Source: an uncultured Spartobacteria bacterium (GTDB lineage Bacteria; Verrucomicrobiota; Verrucomicrobiia; Chthoniobacterales; Chthoniobacteraceae). From it: a stretch of DNA of 64,000 bases. Positions 53,486 through 61,924 of the stretch are shown one piece after another (position 1 is the stretch's first letter; each line of letters opens with the position of its first letter). The notes under the pieces were generated by a model, which did no database searches, was not told where the DNA came from, and worked only from the letters and a program-made list of their open reading frames with translations. The stretch spans positions 62,001 through 126,000 of the forward strand of contig CAIURC010000207.1 of the NCBI GenBank assembly GCA_903901425.1. The letters run 5' to 3'. The position numbers and the translations under genes were made by a program.

Positions 53486-54093
53486 TTTGAGGTCCTTGCT
53501 GCAAGTTGCTCCATTGCCCCCTGGGTGATGACGATCTTCTTAAACTTCAGAAGCTGCTCGGTGTTCACCTCGCTCGCAGTCATCAACAGCGCAGGCTGCA
53601 CATTCCGCGCGGCCAGCTTGGTGTTGTCGTCAAAGTCGGAGGATATGATCAAAACCTTTGACTCAGCGGTCACCGCCTGAAGAGCAGCCAAAAACTTCTT
53701 GGTCTTCGGCTCCGCCACCACAAAAGAATCAGCAACCAATACGTCACCGGCAATGATCCGGGAACTAAGAGCCTTTGAAAAGGCCAGACGCCGGACCCCG
53801 CGGGTCACTTTTTTACTGTAGTCGCGCGGCTTGGGCCCAAAGACCACGCCGCCACCAACCCACACGGGTGAAGACTTGTAGCCCGCACGAGCGCGGCCTG
53901 TGCCCTTCTGCCTCCATGGCTTGGCACCGCTCAGGGCAACCTCAGCCTTTGTCTTTGTGCAGGCGGTTCCGCTCCGGCGCGCTGCACGCATGGCCACTAC
54001 TACGTCGTGAACCGCCTGGGTCCCATGACCCGTCTCAACCACGGAAAGGTTGGCCTTTTTTGCGGCCTCAATTGTCAGAACTTGTGCGCTCAT
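53482..54093 (-). CDS. rplD: Large-subunit ribosomal protein uL4
   Basis: The 203-residue L4 has the tunnel loop 'GAKPWRQKGTGRARAGYKSSPVWVGGGVVFGPKPRDY', shown here in part, and 'ALSSRIIAGDVLVADSF'. In E. coli L4 represses the S10 operon, acting on a leader upstream of rpsJ; here rpsJ has only a 12-bp gap before it. It starts in a TAATG junction with rplC. Confidence 0.96.
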   Translation of the reverse strand: MSAQVLTIEAAKKANLSVVETGHGTQAVHDVVVAMRAARRSGTACTKTKAEVALSGAKPWRQKGTGRARAGYKSSPVWVGGGVVFGPKPRDYSKKVTRGVRRLAFSKALSSRIIAGDVLVADSFVVAEPKTKKFLAALQAVTAESKVLIISSDFDDNTKLAARNVQPALLMTASEVNTEQLLKFKKIVITQGAMEQLAARTSK

Positions 54094-54743
54094 TATTTGC
54101 TAGCCTCAGATTTCTTTGCTTTTTTTGCAGGCCGAACAACCACGTAGCTCCCGTTCGCTCCAGGAATCGCACCGGTCACGAGGATCACACCCTCTTCTGC
54201 CCGCACTTGGAGAACCCGAAGATTCTGCACCGTCACACGCTCATCACCCATGTGTCCGGGCATCCCCATGTTTTTCCAGATCCGCCCCGGTGTAGAGCGG
54301 TTCCCAATCGCGCCGTTCCTGCGGTGCATCATGGAACCGTGAGATGCAGGCTGACCAGCCATGCCATGCTTCCGAACGACACCCTGAAAACCCTTACCCT
54401 TCGAGCGGCCGATTACATCAATCAGATCGCCAGGCGCGAACTGCGCGACACTCAGGTCAAGAGTGGCGGCGCCCGCCGCACCTTCAGGAAGGGCGAACTC
54501 GCGGACGATCCGCTTCGGCTCGACTGCAGCCTTCTTGAAATGGCCATTCAACGCCTTGCTCAAGCGCTGAGGCTTCTGGGTGTCGAACCCAACCTGGACG
54601 GCAGAGTAACCGTCCTTTTCCTCCGTCTTCAACTGGGCCTGCACGTTACCACCGGCCTCAATGACCGTGGCCGCAGTGATTTTGCCCGCTGCATCATAGA
54701 CGCGGGTCATGCCGATTTTTTTGCCTAAAAGTCCAATCTTCAT
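54093..54743 (-). CDS. rplC: Large-subunit ribosomal protein uL3
   Basis: The 216-residue L3 starts 'MKIGLLGKKIGMTRVY' and has 'GKGFQGVVRKHGMAGQPASHGS', 'RRNGAIGNRSTPGRIWKNMGMPGHMG' in the central loop. It helps close the A-site. The tail is Lys-rich. Family members are usually 205-215 residues. Confidence 0.97.
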   Translation of the reverse strand: MKIGLLGKKIGMTRVYDAAGKITAATVIEAGGNVQAQLKTEEKDGYSAVQVGFDTQKPQRLSKALNGHFKKAAVEPKRIVREFALPEGAAGAATLDLSVAQFAPGDLIDVIGRSKGKGFQGVVRKHGMAGQPASHGSMMHRRNGAIGNRSTPGRIWKNMGMPGHMGDERVTVQNLRVLQVRAEEGVILVTGAIPGANGSYVVVRPAKKAKKSEASK

Positions 54744-54760
54744 GATCTATAGTTCTCCGA

Positions 54761-55069
54761 TCAGATCTTGATGGTGATGTCCACGCCGGCCGGGAGGTTG
54801 AGTTTCTTCAACTCATCCACGGTCTTCGCAGTGGGTTCAACGATGTCCAAAAGACGCTTGTGCGTCCGAACTTCGAACTGGTCCATCGACTTCTTGTCGA
54901 CGTGTGGGGACCTGTTGACGGTGAACTTCTCAATCCTTGTCGGAAGAGGGATCGGGCCGGAAACTTGGGCGCCGGTCCGCTTGGCTGTCTCAACAATCTC
55001 GGAGGCCGAGGAGTCCAGCATGCGGTAGTCGAACGCTTTAAGGCGGATGCGGATGCGTTGTCCTGTCAT
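54761..55069 (-). CDS. rpsJ: Small-subunit ribosomal protein uS10
   Basis: The 102-residue S10 (NusE) has '[25 protein letters not shown]' and '[21 protein letters not shown]'. It also works in transcription antitermination with NusB. It begins 12 bp after fusA, so no room is left for an S10 leader or for tuf. Confidence 0.97.
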   Translation of the reverse strand: MTGQRIRIRLKAFDYRMLDSSASEIVETAKRTGAQVSGPIPLPTRIEKFTVNRSPHVDKKSMDQFEVRTHKRLLDIVEPTAKTVDELKKLNLPAGVDITIKI

Positions 55070-55081
55070 AAATCTATGGGT

Positions 55082-57250
55082 TTACTTTCCTTTCTGATCG
55101 ATCACGGCGGCGAGGACCTGGGCCGGAACCTGTTCAAACTTCATGGGCTCCATGGAATAGCTCGAGCGGCCCTTCGAGAGAGACCGAATTGCCGTGGAGT
55201 AACCAAACATTTCAGCGAGCGGCACCTCAGCATTGATCACGTTCAGGTTGCCCTTGGACTCAATGTTCATGATCTTTCCGCGCCGGCGGTTCAGGTCACC
55301 CATGATATCCCCTTGGAATTCCTCAGGAGTGGTGTTCTCAACCTTCATGATGGGCTCGAGCAAAATTGCTCCAGCCTTCTTAAAGGCATCCTTTACCGCG
55401 AAAATAGCCGCCATTTTGAACGCGAGTTCGTTGGAATCGACGTCATGGTAACTCCCGTCGATGATGTCCACCTCGACATCGATCACTGGATACCCCCCGA
55501 TCACGCCATTCAACACCGCCTCCTCGATGCCCTTCTTGCACGCCGGGATGTAATCCTTCGGAATCGTCCCGCCGACGACTTTGTTCTCAACCACGAGACC
55601 CTTGCCGCTCTCAGCGGGCCTGACATCCACAATCACGTGACCGTACTGACCGCGTCCACCGCTCTGCTTGATAAGCTTCCCTTCACCCTTCGCTGGAGAG
55701 GTGATCGTCTCCCGGTAAGCGATCTGGGGCTTACCTGCATTTGCGTCCACCTTGAACTCCCGCATGAGTCGGTCACGGATGATTTCCAAATGGAGTTCGC
55801 CCATCCCTGCGATGATCGTCTGGCCAGTGTCTTCGTCGGTGAAAACGCGGAAGGTTGGATCCTCTTCGGCAAGACGCTGCAGAGCATTCGCCATCTTCTC
55901 CTGGTCGATCTTCGTTTTTGGCTCGATCGCCATGGAAATGACGGGATCAGGGAACGAGGGCGGCTCAAGGAGGATCGGGTGATCCTCATCACAGAGGGTA
56001 TCACCGGTCGTGATGTTCTTGATCCCGACGATCGCTGCGATGTCACCGGAATAAACAACGTCGATGTCCTCCCGCTTGTCTGCCTGGATCTGAATCAAAC
56101 GGCTAATACGGTCCCGCTTGTTGGTCCGGGGATTGTAAACGGTATCACCCTTGGAGAGCTTTCCACTATAAACGCGGAAGAAAACCAGTTTACCAACGAA
56201 AGGATCGCTCCAGAGCTTGAACGCGAGTGAGCAGAAATTCGCCGAGTCGCTGGACTCTACGACGATTGGAGCGCCGTCATCCGGGTTCTGTCCGCGAGCC
56301 GGCGGAATGTCGAGCGGACTCGGGAGGTAGTCAATGACTGCATCAACCAAGTACTGAACACCCTTGTTCTTGAATGCCGACCCACCAACCACAGGAACAA
56401 ACTTGTTTGCAATCGTCTGCCTCCGGATCCCGGCTTTGAGCATCTCAGGCGTGATAGGCCGCTCCTCCAGGAAGGCCATCCCAACCTCTTCATCCAGATC
56501 CGAGATTGCGGAAACAAGATCACTGTAAGCGTTCTCTACGAGATCCACGCAGTCGGCCGGAATTTCTTCAACCTTGTAGGTAGATCCAAAAGCATCGCTG
56601 TCCGAGTAAAGGATGGCGCGCTTGTTAATGACATCCAACTGACCACGAAGATCATCTTCCTTCCCAAGGGGAATGAGAACCGGCCAAGCATTTGCGCCCA
56701 GCTTGGTACGCATATCGTTGATCGCGTTGTCAAAATTTGCCCCGGTACGATCCATCTTGTTCACGAAGGCGATCCTCGGAACCTCATACTTCGTGGCCTG
56801 GCGCCAGACCGTCTCGGACTGCGGCTGAACACCGGCAACCGCGCAGAAAACCGCAATAGCACCATCGAGAACCCGGAGGGAGCGCTCAACCTCAGCAGTG
56901 AAGTCAACGTGCCCAGGAGTGTCGATGATGTTCACCCGCATCTTGATGCTATCGAAAGCCTTGTAAACGCTCTCCTCGCGGCGCTGGGTCCAGAAGCAGG
57001 TCGTCGCGGCGGACGTGATGGTGATGCCACGTTCGCGCTCCTGCTCCATCCAGTCAGTGACGGTTGTCCCCTCATGGACCTCACCAATCTTGTGGATCAT
57101 CCCTGTGTAAAAGAGGATCCGTTCAGTCAGCGTGGTCTTGCCAGCGTCAATGTGCGCCGCAATCCCGATATTCCTGGTTTTTTCCAGAGGATACGCGCGA
57201 TCCGGTGAATTCGGGTTGGCTTTGGACTGAGACTCGGCAATGGCGGACAT
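55082..57250 (-). CDS. fusA: Translation elongation factor G
   Basis: The 722-residue GTPase drives ribosomal translocation. G1 is 'AHIDAGKTT', G3 'DTPGHVDF' and G4 'NKMDR', and domain IV carries 'GRGQYGHVIVDVRP' and 'GGYPVIDVEV'. The C-terminus ends 'LAAVIDQKGK'. The start has a short polar extension ('MSAIAESQSKANPNSPDRAY') before 'LEKTRNIGIAAHIDAG'. It lies 43 bp after rpsG in the classic str order. Confidence 0.98.
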   Translation of the reverse strand: MSAIAESQSKANPNSPDRAYPLEKTRNIGIAAHIDAGKTTLTERILFYTGMIHKIGEVHEGTTVTDWMEQERERGITITSAATTCFWTQRREESVYKAFDSIKMRVNIIDTPGHVDFTAEVERSLRVLDGAIAVFCAVAGVQPQSETVWRQATKYEVPRIAFVNKMDRTGANFDNAINDMRTKLGANAWPVLIPLGKEDDLRGQLDVINKRAILYSDSDAFGSTYKVEEIPADCVDLVENAYSDLVSAISDLDEEVGMAFLEERPITPEMLKAGIRRQTIANKFVPVVGGSAFKNKGVQYLVDAVIDYLPSPLDIPPARGQNPDDGAPIVVESSDSANFCSLAFKLWSDPFVGKLVFFRVYSGKLSKGDTVYNPRTNKRDRISRLIQIQADKREDIDVVYSGDIAAIVGIKNITTGDTLCDEDHPILLEPPSFPDPVISMAIEPKTKIDQEKMANALQRLAEEDPTFRVFTDEDTGQTIIAGMGELHLEIIRDRLMREFKVDANAGKPQIAYRETITSPAKGEGKLIKQSGGRGQYGHVIVDVRPAESGKGLVVENKVVGGTIPKDYIPACKKGIEEAVLNGVIGGYPVIDVEVDIIDGSYHDVDSNELAFKMAAIFAVKDAFKKAGAILLEPIMKVENTTPEEFQGDIMGDLNRRRGKIMNIESKGNLNVINAEVPLAEMFGYSTAIRSLSKGRSSYSMEPMKFEQVPAQVLAAVIDQKGK

Positions 57251-57293
57251 ACGTGGAAACTTGAGGTTCGTCGGATTGGTGAGCTAGCGCCGG

Positions 57294-57767
57294 TTAGAAC
57301 CGGAAATGAGCGAATGCGCGGTTAGCCTGAGCCATCTTGTGGGTGTCGTCCCGCTTCTTGATGGCATTCCCCTGACCAGCTGCGGCCTCTTTGATTTCGC
57401 TGGCAAGCGCCTTCCGGAGCGGCACGTTCTTACGCTTCTGGGCAAAGCTGACGATCCAGCGCATCGCGAGAGCAACCTGACGAGCCGGAGGAACTTCCAT
57501 CGGCACCTGGTAAGTAGCCCCGCCCACGCGGCGGCTTTTCACCTCCAACCGGGGCTTCACGTTCTCAAGAGCTTTGTGAAGGGTCTCAAGAGGGTCAACC
57601 GATTCCGTGTTGGCGCGGGTTTCCTCAATGGCAGTGTAGACGATCCGCTCTGCCAAAGATTTCTGACCGCTTTTCATGACGGTAGAAATCAACCGGGCCA
57701 CTACTGGGCTTGCGTAGCGGCTGTCCAACTTTTCGATCCTGTGAATTACTCGGCGACGACGCGACAT
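57294..57767 (-). CDS. rpsG: Small-subunit ribosomal protein uS7
   Basis: The 157-residue S7 starts 'MSRRRRVIHRIEKLDSRYAS' and has 'KVKPRLEVKSRRVGGATYQVP'-type core and C-terminal 'DDTHKMAQANRAFAHFRF'. It organises the 30S head and in E. coli is the str-operon repressor. It lies 19 bp after rpsL. Confidence 0.97.
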   Translation of the reverse strand: MSRRRRVIHRIEKLDSRYASPVVARLISTVMKSGQKSLAERIVYTAIEETRANTESVDPLETLHKALENVKPRLEVKSRRVGGATYQVPMEVPPARQVALAMRWIVSFAQKRKNVPLRKALASEIKEAAAGQGNAIKKRDDTHKMAQANRAFAHFRF

Positions 57768-57786
57768 ATATCAGAATTTCTCGAGA

Positions 57787-58200
57787 TTACTTCTTCTTGC
57801 CCTTGGCACCCTTGTCAGCCTCAGCGCCCGGCTTCGGCCGCTTAGCGCCATACTTGGAACGACTGCGGCGGCGACCATCAACCCCGAGGGCGTCAAGCGA
57901 CCCACGCACAATGTGGTAACGGACACCGGGCAAATCCTTCACACGCCCACCGCGCACAAGGACGATGGAGTGCTCCTGAAGATTGTGACCTTCACCAGGG
58001 ATGTAGGCGATGACCTCGTACCCGTTGGTGAGACGAACCTTTGCAACCTTACGCAAAGCCGAGTTGGGCTTCTTGGGCGTCCTCGTCATGACCTGGGTGC
58101 AGACCCCACGGCGGAACGGGCAGTTGGTCAGGGCCGGCGACTTGGATTTCACCGAGATCTTCTGGCGCCCTTTGCGGACAAGTTGGTTAATCGTTGGCAT
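57787..58200 (-). CDS. rpsL: Small-subunit ribosomal protein uS12 with basic C-terminal tail
   Basis: The 137-residue S12 starts '[20 protein letters not shown]' and has '[23 protein letters not shown]' with the decoding-site lysine, and '[29 protein letters not shown]' (abridged). It ends in a Lys/Gly-rich tail of about 13 residues beyond the E. coli length (124). The first ATG matching the family is at 58200; the open frame runs 32 codons further. It is the first gene of the cluster. Confidence 0.97.
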   Translation of the reverse strand: MPTINQLVRKGRQKISVKSKSPALTNCPFRRGVCTQVMTRTPKKPNSALRKVAKVRLTNGYEVIAYIPGEGHNLQEHSIVLVRGGRVKDLPGVRYHIVRGSLDALGVDGRRRSRSKYGAKRPKPGAEADKGAKGKKK

Positions 58201-58348
58201 GCTGGAAAGGTTGGTTTTGTCCCACCGGCCCTTGGCTTCCGGAACCTCGGTGGACTGGGTTCCAGTGCTGCTCCGGGGTAAAATCCGCCGCAACAAGGGG
58301 CGCGAAGACTAGTCGCGACACCCGGGCTTGCAAGAGAATTCAACCCAA

Positions 58349-58378
58349 AGAGTCATGCCTGTCAGAGACAGACACTCT
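58349..58378 (-). promoter_or_regulatory. Two-part stem-loop in the rpsL leader
   Basis: AGAGT (58349-58353) pairs with ACTCT (58374-58378), and inside it CTGTC (58359-58363) pairs with GACAG (58367-58371) around an AGA loop. The asymmetric internal loop (CATGC opposite AC) is like sites read by ribosomal repressor proteins. It may be the autoregulatory site of the cluster. Confidence 0.4.
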
Positions 58379-58481
58379 TCATACGGCTCCCGCGGCATTC
58401 CTCGTCAGCGGACCATCCAGTTTCAAACCGGGAGCCGCGAGAGCGAGTGGAATCCACACGAGAGCGCGAAAAGGGACGGTC

Positions 58482-58510
58482 GGTATAGACAAACGGCGGA
58501 TGGCGCGCAA
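58482..58510 (-). promoter_or_regulatory. Candidate sigma-70-type promoter of rpsL cluster
   Basis: On the minus strand TTGCGC (58510-58505) and TATACC (58487-58482) are spaced by 17 bp, with an A/T-rich tract directly upstream. Transcription would begin near 58475, giving a leader of about 275 nt. The -35 match is only half. Confidence 0.4.
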
Positions 58511-58576
58511 GAAAAGTTTTGTTTTTTTTACAGCCTTTCCCAGTTGCCACCGACCGCAACCCGCATTCTCCCCTTG

Positions 58577-60484
58577 TTAATGGACCTCCGGAGTTTCCGA
58601 TGGATTCCGACAAACATCGGATTTCTGAGTTTCCGTTCCCCGGACATACCCCCACAGGAGGATTCCCATTGCCAGCCATCCTATCCCCAGCGGCATCAGA
58701 CTCCAGCGACTCTCTGGAAACAGAAATTCACCTGCGTTGAAGGATGCAAACCGAGTCTGCGGAGTTCCGGGTCCGAACATGCCATAGGTGAGAGCTCCCT
58801 CGTAGACACCCACGGGATTCACAGACACAGGCCCCCTGATTGAAGCCAGCAGGAACGGTGAGACCTCTCCGCGGCGCGCAATTTCATGCAACTCCTCCCC
58901 CCTTAAAATCCTCGCCTGAGGGTCCGCGCCTTCGGAACCCTCAAATTCCTTGGCCAACTGCAACTCAATTTGCTGCCGGAGGAGTGGCCACGCCCGTCCC
59001 TCACAGAGCAGGGGCCATGCGTATTCGGAAAGAAGGTTATAGGTCCACTCGGAGTGCGCACCCTCTGCCCGCGCAAATCCCCCGATCCCGGTGGGGTTCT
59101 GGGCATCGGTACACGTCAGGACCCCCTGGAACCCAACCGACAATGCGCACAACGCCGCCACCCAGCGAGCGCCGCGGGTAGCGGCATACACCATGGGCAA
59201 AACCAGAAACGGCAACGCAGGAATCAAGTAACGCGGCCCAGCAGAGTGGCCGGCGTGAAATCCATTGAAGGTGGCGTTTGCAAGGAAGAAGAAAAGCCCG
59301 ACTCCAAGGCACAACCGCGCCATCCAAACCTCCCGCCCCATGCGGAGCATGCAGAAGAAGCCCACCACGCCTGCAAGGAGAACTGGACAGAGGAAAAAAA
59401 GGCCTCGGATGGGAGAAAAAAGAAGGAGCGATGCCACGTACTGAATCCGAGCCAGATCCGCTGCTGACTGGGGGATGGCAAACATCCCCAGAAATGCCGG
59501 ACCTTGTTCCCTGAAGAGCGGGTTTTGGAAATCATTGTTGATTGCAAGAGGGGCCCCAAAGCAAGCCACCCCGTAAGCGGCCATGAGCAAAGCCAAGGGA
59601 AGTCCGCCCATGGCAAACCAAAAGCCGCGCGAGAGCCTTCCAGTACTCCCACGGGCCAAACACAAGTACGCTCCAATCAAAACAACCGCAACCGCAGCCA
59701 GATAATTGGTCAGCGTTGCGCATCCCGCCATGAATCCGGCTGCCGCCCAACCGCTCCTCACGTGTGTAACCCGGGCCAGATAAACCGAACACACCAGAAG
59801 GGCAGCGGTGGCAGAGTGGTCGAAAAAAAGCGTGGCGAATGGAAAGAAGGTGGTTCCCATCCCCAGCGATAGAGTTGCAAGGACCGCGTCCTGCACTCGG
59901 ACCCCATCCAGACTCCGGGCAAGCCTGAAAAACACGACGCACCCCGCGGCAGCGAGCACCCCAACGCTGCAGGCGGACGTCAACCACGCATTGATTGTCA
60001 TCACCCACCAGTGGTCGGGATCAATGCCGGCCCATCTTTCCCCGTGGTAAAGCACCCAGTACGCCGGCACCCCAAGAAAGGAGGTCCCAGGCGGCTTGTT
60101 GGGATGGAAATGCCCTGTGGCTGGCACGTACCCAATGTCGCCCGAGGCACACGCCTCCACCATGGGTGCCAGCTCGCCGCCCAACGCGGCTTCACTCGGA
60201 TCCACAGGCGCAAGGTTCCAGCCCCCGTCCACCCAAGCCAGATTGTAGCGAACGCCGTCCTTCAAATATGCTGCCTTTTCAACATTCAAACGGCGGACGC
60301 CGGCGGAACCGGGCAGAGTTTGATAGACTAGGTAATTGTCGATGGCGAAACGCCCCTCTTCCACGATCGCCCGGACCTCAGCAAACCGCGCGTTCTGGTT
60401 CCAACCGCCCCCTTGGTGGAAGTAGGCAAAGCTCAGGAAAAAAAGTGCGAAAAGACAGAGCTCGATTCTTTGGATGCGGGTCAT
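58577..60484 (-). CDS. Polytopic membrane protein, glycosyltransferase-C (ArnT/PMT)-like
   Basis: The 635-residue protein has about eleven membrane helices, such as 'LCLFALFFLSFAYFHQGG', 'WLTSACSVGVLAAAGCVVFF' and 'FLVLPMVYAATRGARWV'. A soluble loop of some 130 residues lies before the last helix, and an Asn/Asp-containing first loop follows helix 1 ('IVEEGRFAIDNYLVYQT'). This layout resembles GT-C glycosyltransferases that use lipid-linked sugars, but I see no certain catalytic aspartate. It lies next to the ribosomal cluster with no functional link. Its C-terminus ends at 376 bp before the rpsL start. Confidence 0.6.
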   Translation of the reverse strand: MTRIQRIELCLFALFFLSFAYFHQGGGWNQNARFAEVRAIVEEGRFAIDNYLVYQTLPGSAGVRRLNVEKAAYLKDGVRYNLAWVDGGWNLAPVDPSEAALGGELAPMVEACASGDIGYVPATGHFHPNKPPGTSFLGVPAYWVLYHGERWAGIDPDHWWVMTINAWLTSACSVGVLAAAGCVVFFRLARSLDGVRVQDAVLATLSLGMGTTFFPFATLFFDHSATAALLVCSVYLARVTHVRSGWAAAGFMAGCATLTNYLAAVAVVLIGAYLCLARGSTGRLSRGFWFAMGGLPLALLMAAYGVACFGAPLAINNDFQNPLFREQGPAFLGMFAIPQSAADLARIQYVASLLLFSPIRGLFFLCPVLLAGVVGFFCMLRMGREVWMARLCLGVGLFFFLANATFNGFHAGHSAGPRYLIPALPFLVLPMVYAATRGARWVAALCALSVGFQGVLTCTDAQNPTGIGGFARAEGAHSEWTYNLLSEYAWPLLCEGRAWPLLRQQIELQLAKEFEGSEGADPQARILRGEELHEIARRGEVSPFLLASIRGPVSVNPVGVYEGALTYGMFGPGTPQTRFASFNAGEFLFPESRWSLMPLGIGWLAMGILLWGYVRGTETQKSDVCRNPSETPEVH

Positions 60485-60641
60485 TGCCCATCCATGTTGC
60501 TCCGAAAACGAATCCCCTCAACCTGAAACATCCTGCCCAGAGGGCCACTGGCGCCATTGGGCTGGAGCGGCAAAAGCGCCCCAAAAATTCCGGTGGACAA
60601 ACCCCCTCTTCGTTGGGAGGCTTCAGGCCGTTGCCGCATCC

Positions 60642-60717
60642 GGGGGTATAGCTCAGTTGGTAGAGCGCTTCGTTCGCAATGAAGAGGCCAGGGGTTCGAA
60701 TCCCCTTACCTCCACCA
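60642..60717 (+). tRNA. tRNA-Ala (anticodon CGC)
   Basis: A full cloverleaf is present: acceptor GGGGGTA/TACCTCC with the G3:U70 wobble that identifies alanine tRNAs. The anticodon stem is CTTCG/TGAAG with loop TTCGCAA (anticodon CGC, codon GCG), and the T loop is TTCGAAT. The CCA end is encoded (60715-60717). It is the only plus-strand gene in this part of the window. Confidence 0.97.
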
Positions 60718-60783
60718 CGGCCTTCACGATCTCTCCTAGCCCACCGTGAAATGCCGTCACGTTGTGTGGGCGGCGAGGACGCA

Positions 60784-61815
60784 TCATCGGGGGGCAAGAC
60801 CTGCCGCCAGAAGAACAGTTTCGTGAACGGCGATGTCGTGCGCCGCGCTCCAGCCATAGGCTTTCTCTCCTCGGATCACACGCGCCAGTTCCACAAACTC
60901 TTCGTCATACCGACCCCGGGGCAGAGGGAGCTTCAAGTGCTGGACACCCTTTTTCATCCCCCCAGCAGACTCCACCAAGGACACAGAGAATTCGCCGGAT
61001 TCGAGGGGCTGGATTTCCACGGCCCCCTTGGTTCCTGTCACCTTAAACCTCCGGTGCGCGCTTCCGAACGGATCGGCATGGTTACACCGGATCGTCGCAG
61101 TCGCCCTCGGGTACACCAAAAGGGCGATTTGGTTGTCCCTGACAGAGTCATTGTTGGAGGGCGTCGATCTCGCCACCACCTCCGTGGGCTTGCCTAGAAT
61201 TGTGAGCACGGCGTCGATCAGATGGCACGCCAGCTCAAACATACCACCCCCTTCCAGAGCGCCAATCGCACTTCGGGTCTTTGGATCCGCCATCTTTCCC
61301 ATCGCGGCATCGATCTCTAAAACCTCGCCGAGCCAGCCCGCGCGTACCGCCTTGAAAAGCCATTCAAAAGCCGGATTGGCTCGCAGCATGTACCCCATCT
61401 GGAGACACAGCCCGCGCCGCTCCGCTTCAAGACGCATGGCGCGAAATTCCGGGTGGCTCAATGCGCCAGGCTTGTCGAGATGCACGTGTTTCCCGGCGCG
61501 CAAAGCCCTCAGAGCAGCCCCGCACGCTTCTTCCACGCGCGTCTCCACCGTCACCGCTTGTAAATCTGGAATTGCCAGCAACTCCGTCTCTTCCATCAGG
61601 GGAATTCCCGCATACACCGCCCCCGACGGCCTCCCTGCCGCTGAGACCGCCGCCACCTCGTACAAGCTGGTCAAATGCCGGAGCGCTTCGAGCTTTCCAC
61701 CGGCATGCGAGTGCTCCGCCCCAATCTGAGCGATCCGGATCAGCCTTGGCTGAAGCGCGAATGCAAGGGGCGAGATTCCGAGAAGGGTTCCTAGGAAAAA
61801 GCGCCGGGGAATCAT
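60784..61815 (-). CDS. Gfo/Idh/MocA-family oxidoreductase with N-terminal export signal
   Basis: The 343-residue protein has a signal-like N-terminus 'MIPRRFFLGTLLGISPLAFA', with an RR pair that may be Tat or Sec. The Rossmann fold follows, with the strand 'IRIAQIGAEHSHAGG' in place of the usual GxGxxG, and the family Lys in 'HVHLDKPGALS'. 'GGGMFELACHLIDAVLTILG' supplies the active-site His region. The changed Rossmann loop ('GAEHSHAGG') suggests altered nucleotide binding. The ATG at 61815 is preferred to a TTG six bases upstream. Confidence 0.88.
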   Translation of the reverse strand: MIPRRFFLGTLLGISPLAFALQPRLIRIAQIGAEHSHAGGKLEALRHLTSLYEVAAVSAAGRPSGAVYAGIPLMEETELLAIPDLQAVTVETRVEEACGAALRALRAGKHVHLDKPGALSHPEFRAMRLEAERRGLCLQMGYMLRANPAFEWLFKAVRAGWLGEVLEIDAAMGKMADPKTRSAIGALEGGGMFELACHLIDAVLTILGKPTEVVARSTPSNNDSVRDNQIALLVYPRATATIRCNHADPFGSAHRRFKVTGTKGAVEIQPLESGEFSVSLVESAGGMKKGVQHLKLPLPRGRYDEEFVELARVIRGEKAYGWSAAHDIAVHETVLLAAGLAPR

Positions 61816-61924
61816 GACCAACCAGTTACGCTCCTGACCCTAACCCTCCGGGGCACCCACTGGAAGCACAACTCTCCAGGCACCGCCGCGTGATGCGGCC
61901 ACACTCGGACCGCCGGGAAGAGCT

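Larger units (their letters stand above)
58201..58576 (-). other. Leader and promoter region of the ribosomal cluster
   Basis: These 376 bp precede rpsL and follow the stop of the membrane protein gene. They hold a candidate promoter, a T-run (AAAAAAAA on the minus strand) just upstream of it that may act as an UP element, and a stem-loop in the leader. No further gene was found. Confidence 0.6.

Noticed and set aside
60642-60717. tRNA-Ala as an attachment site of an integrated element
   Set aside because: No integrase, no second copy of the tRNA end and no accessory island were seen on either side.
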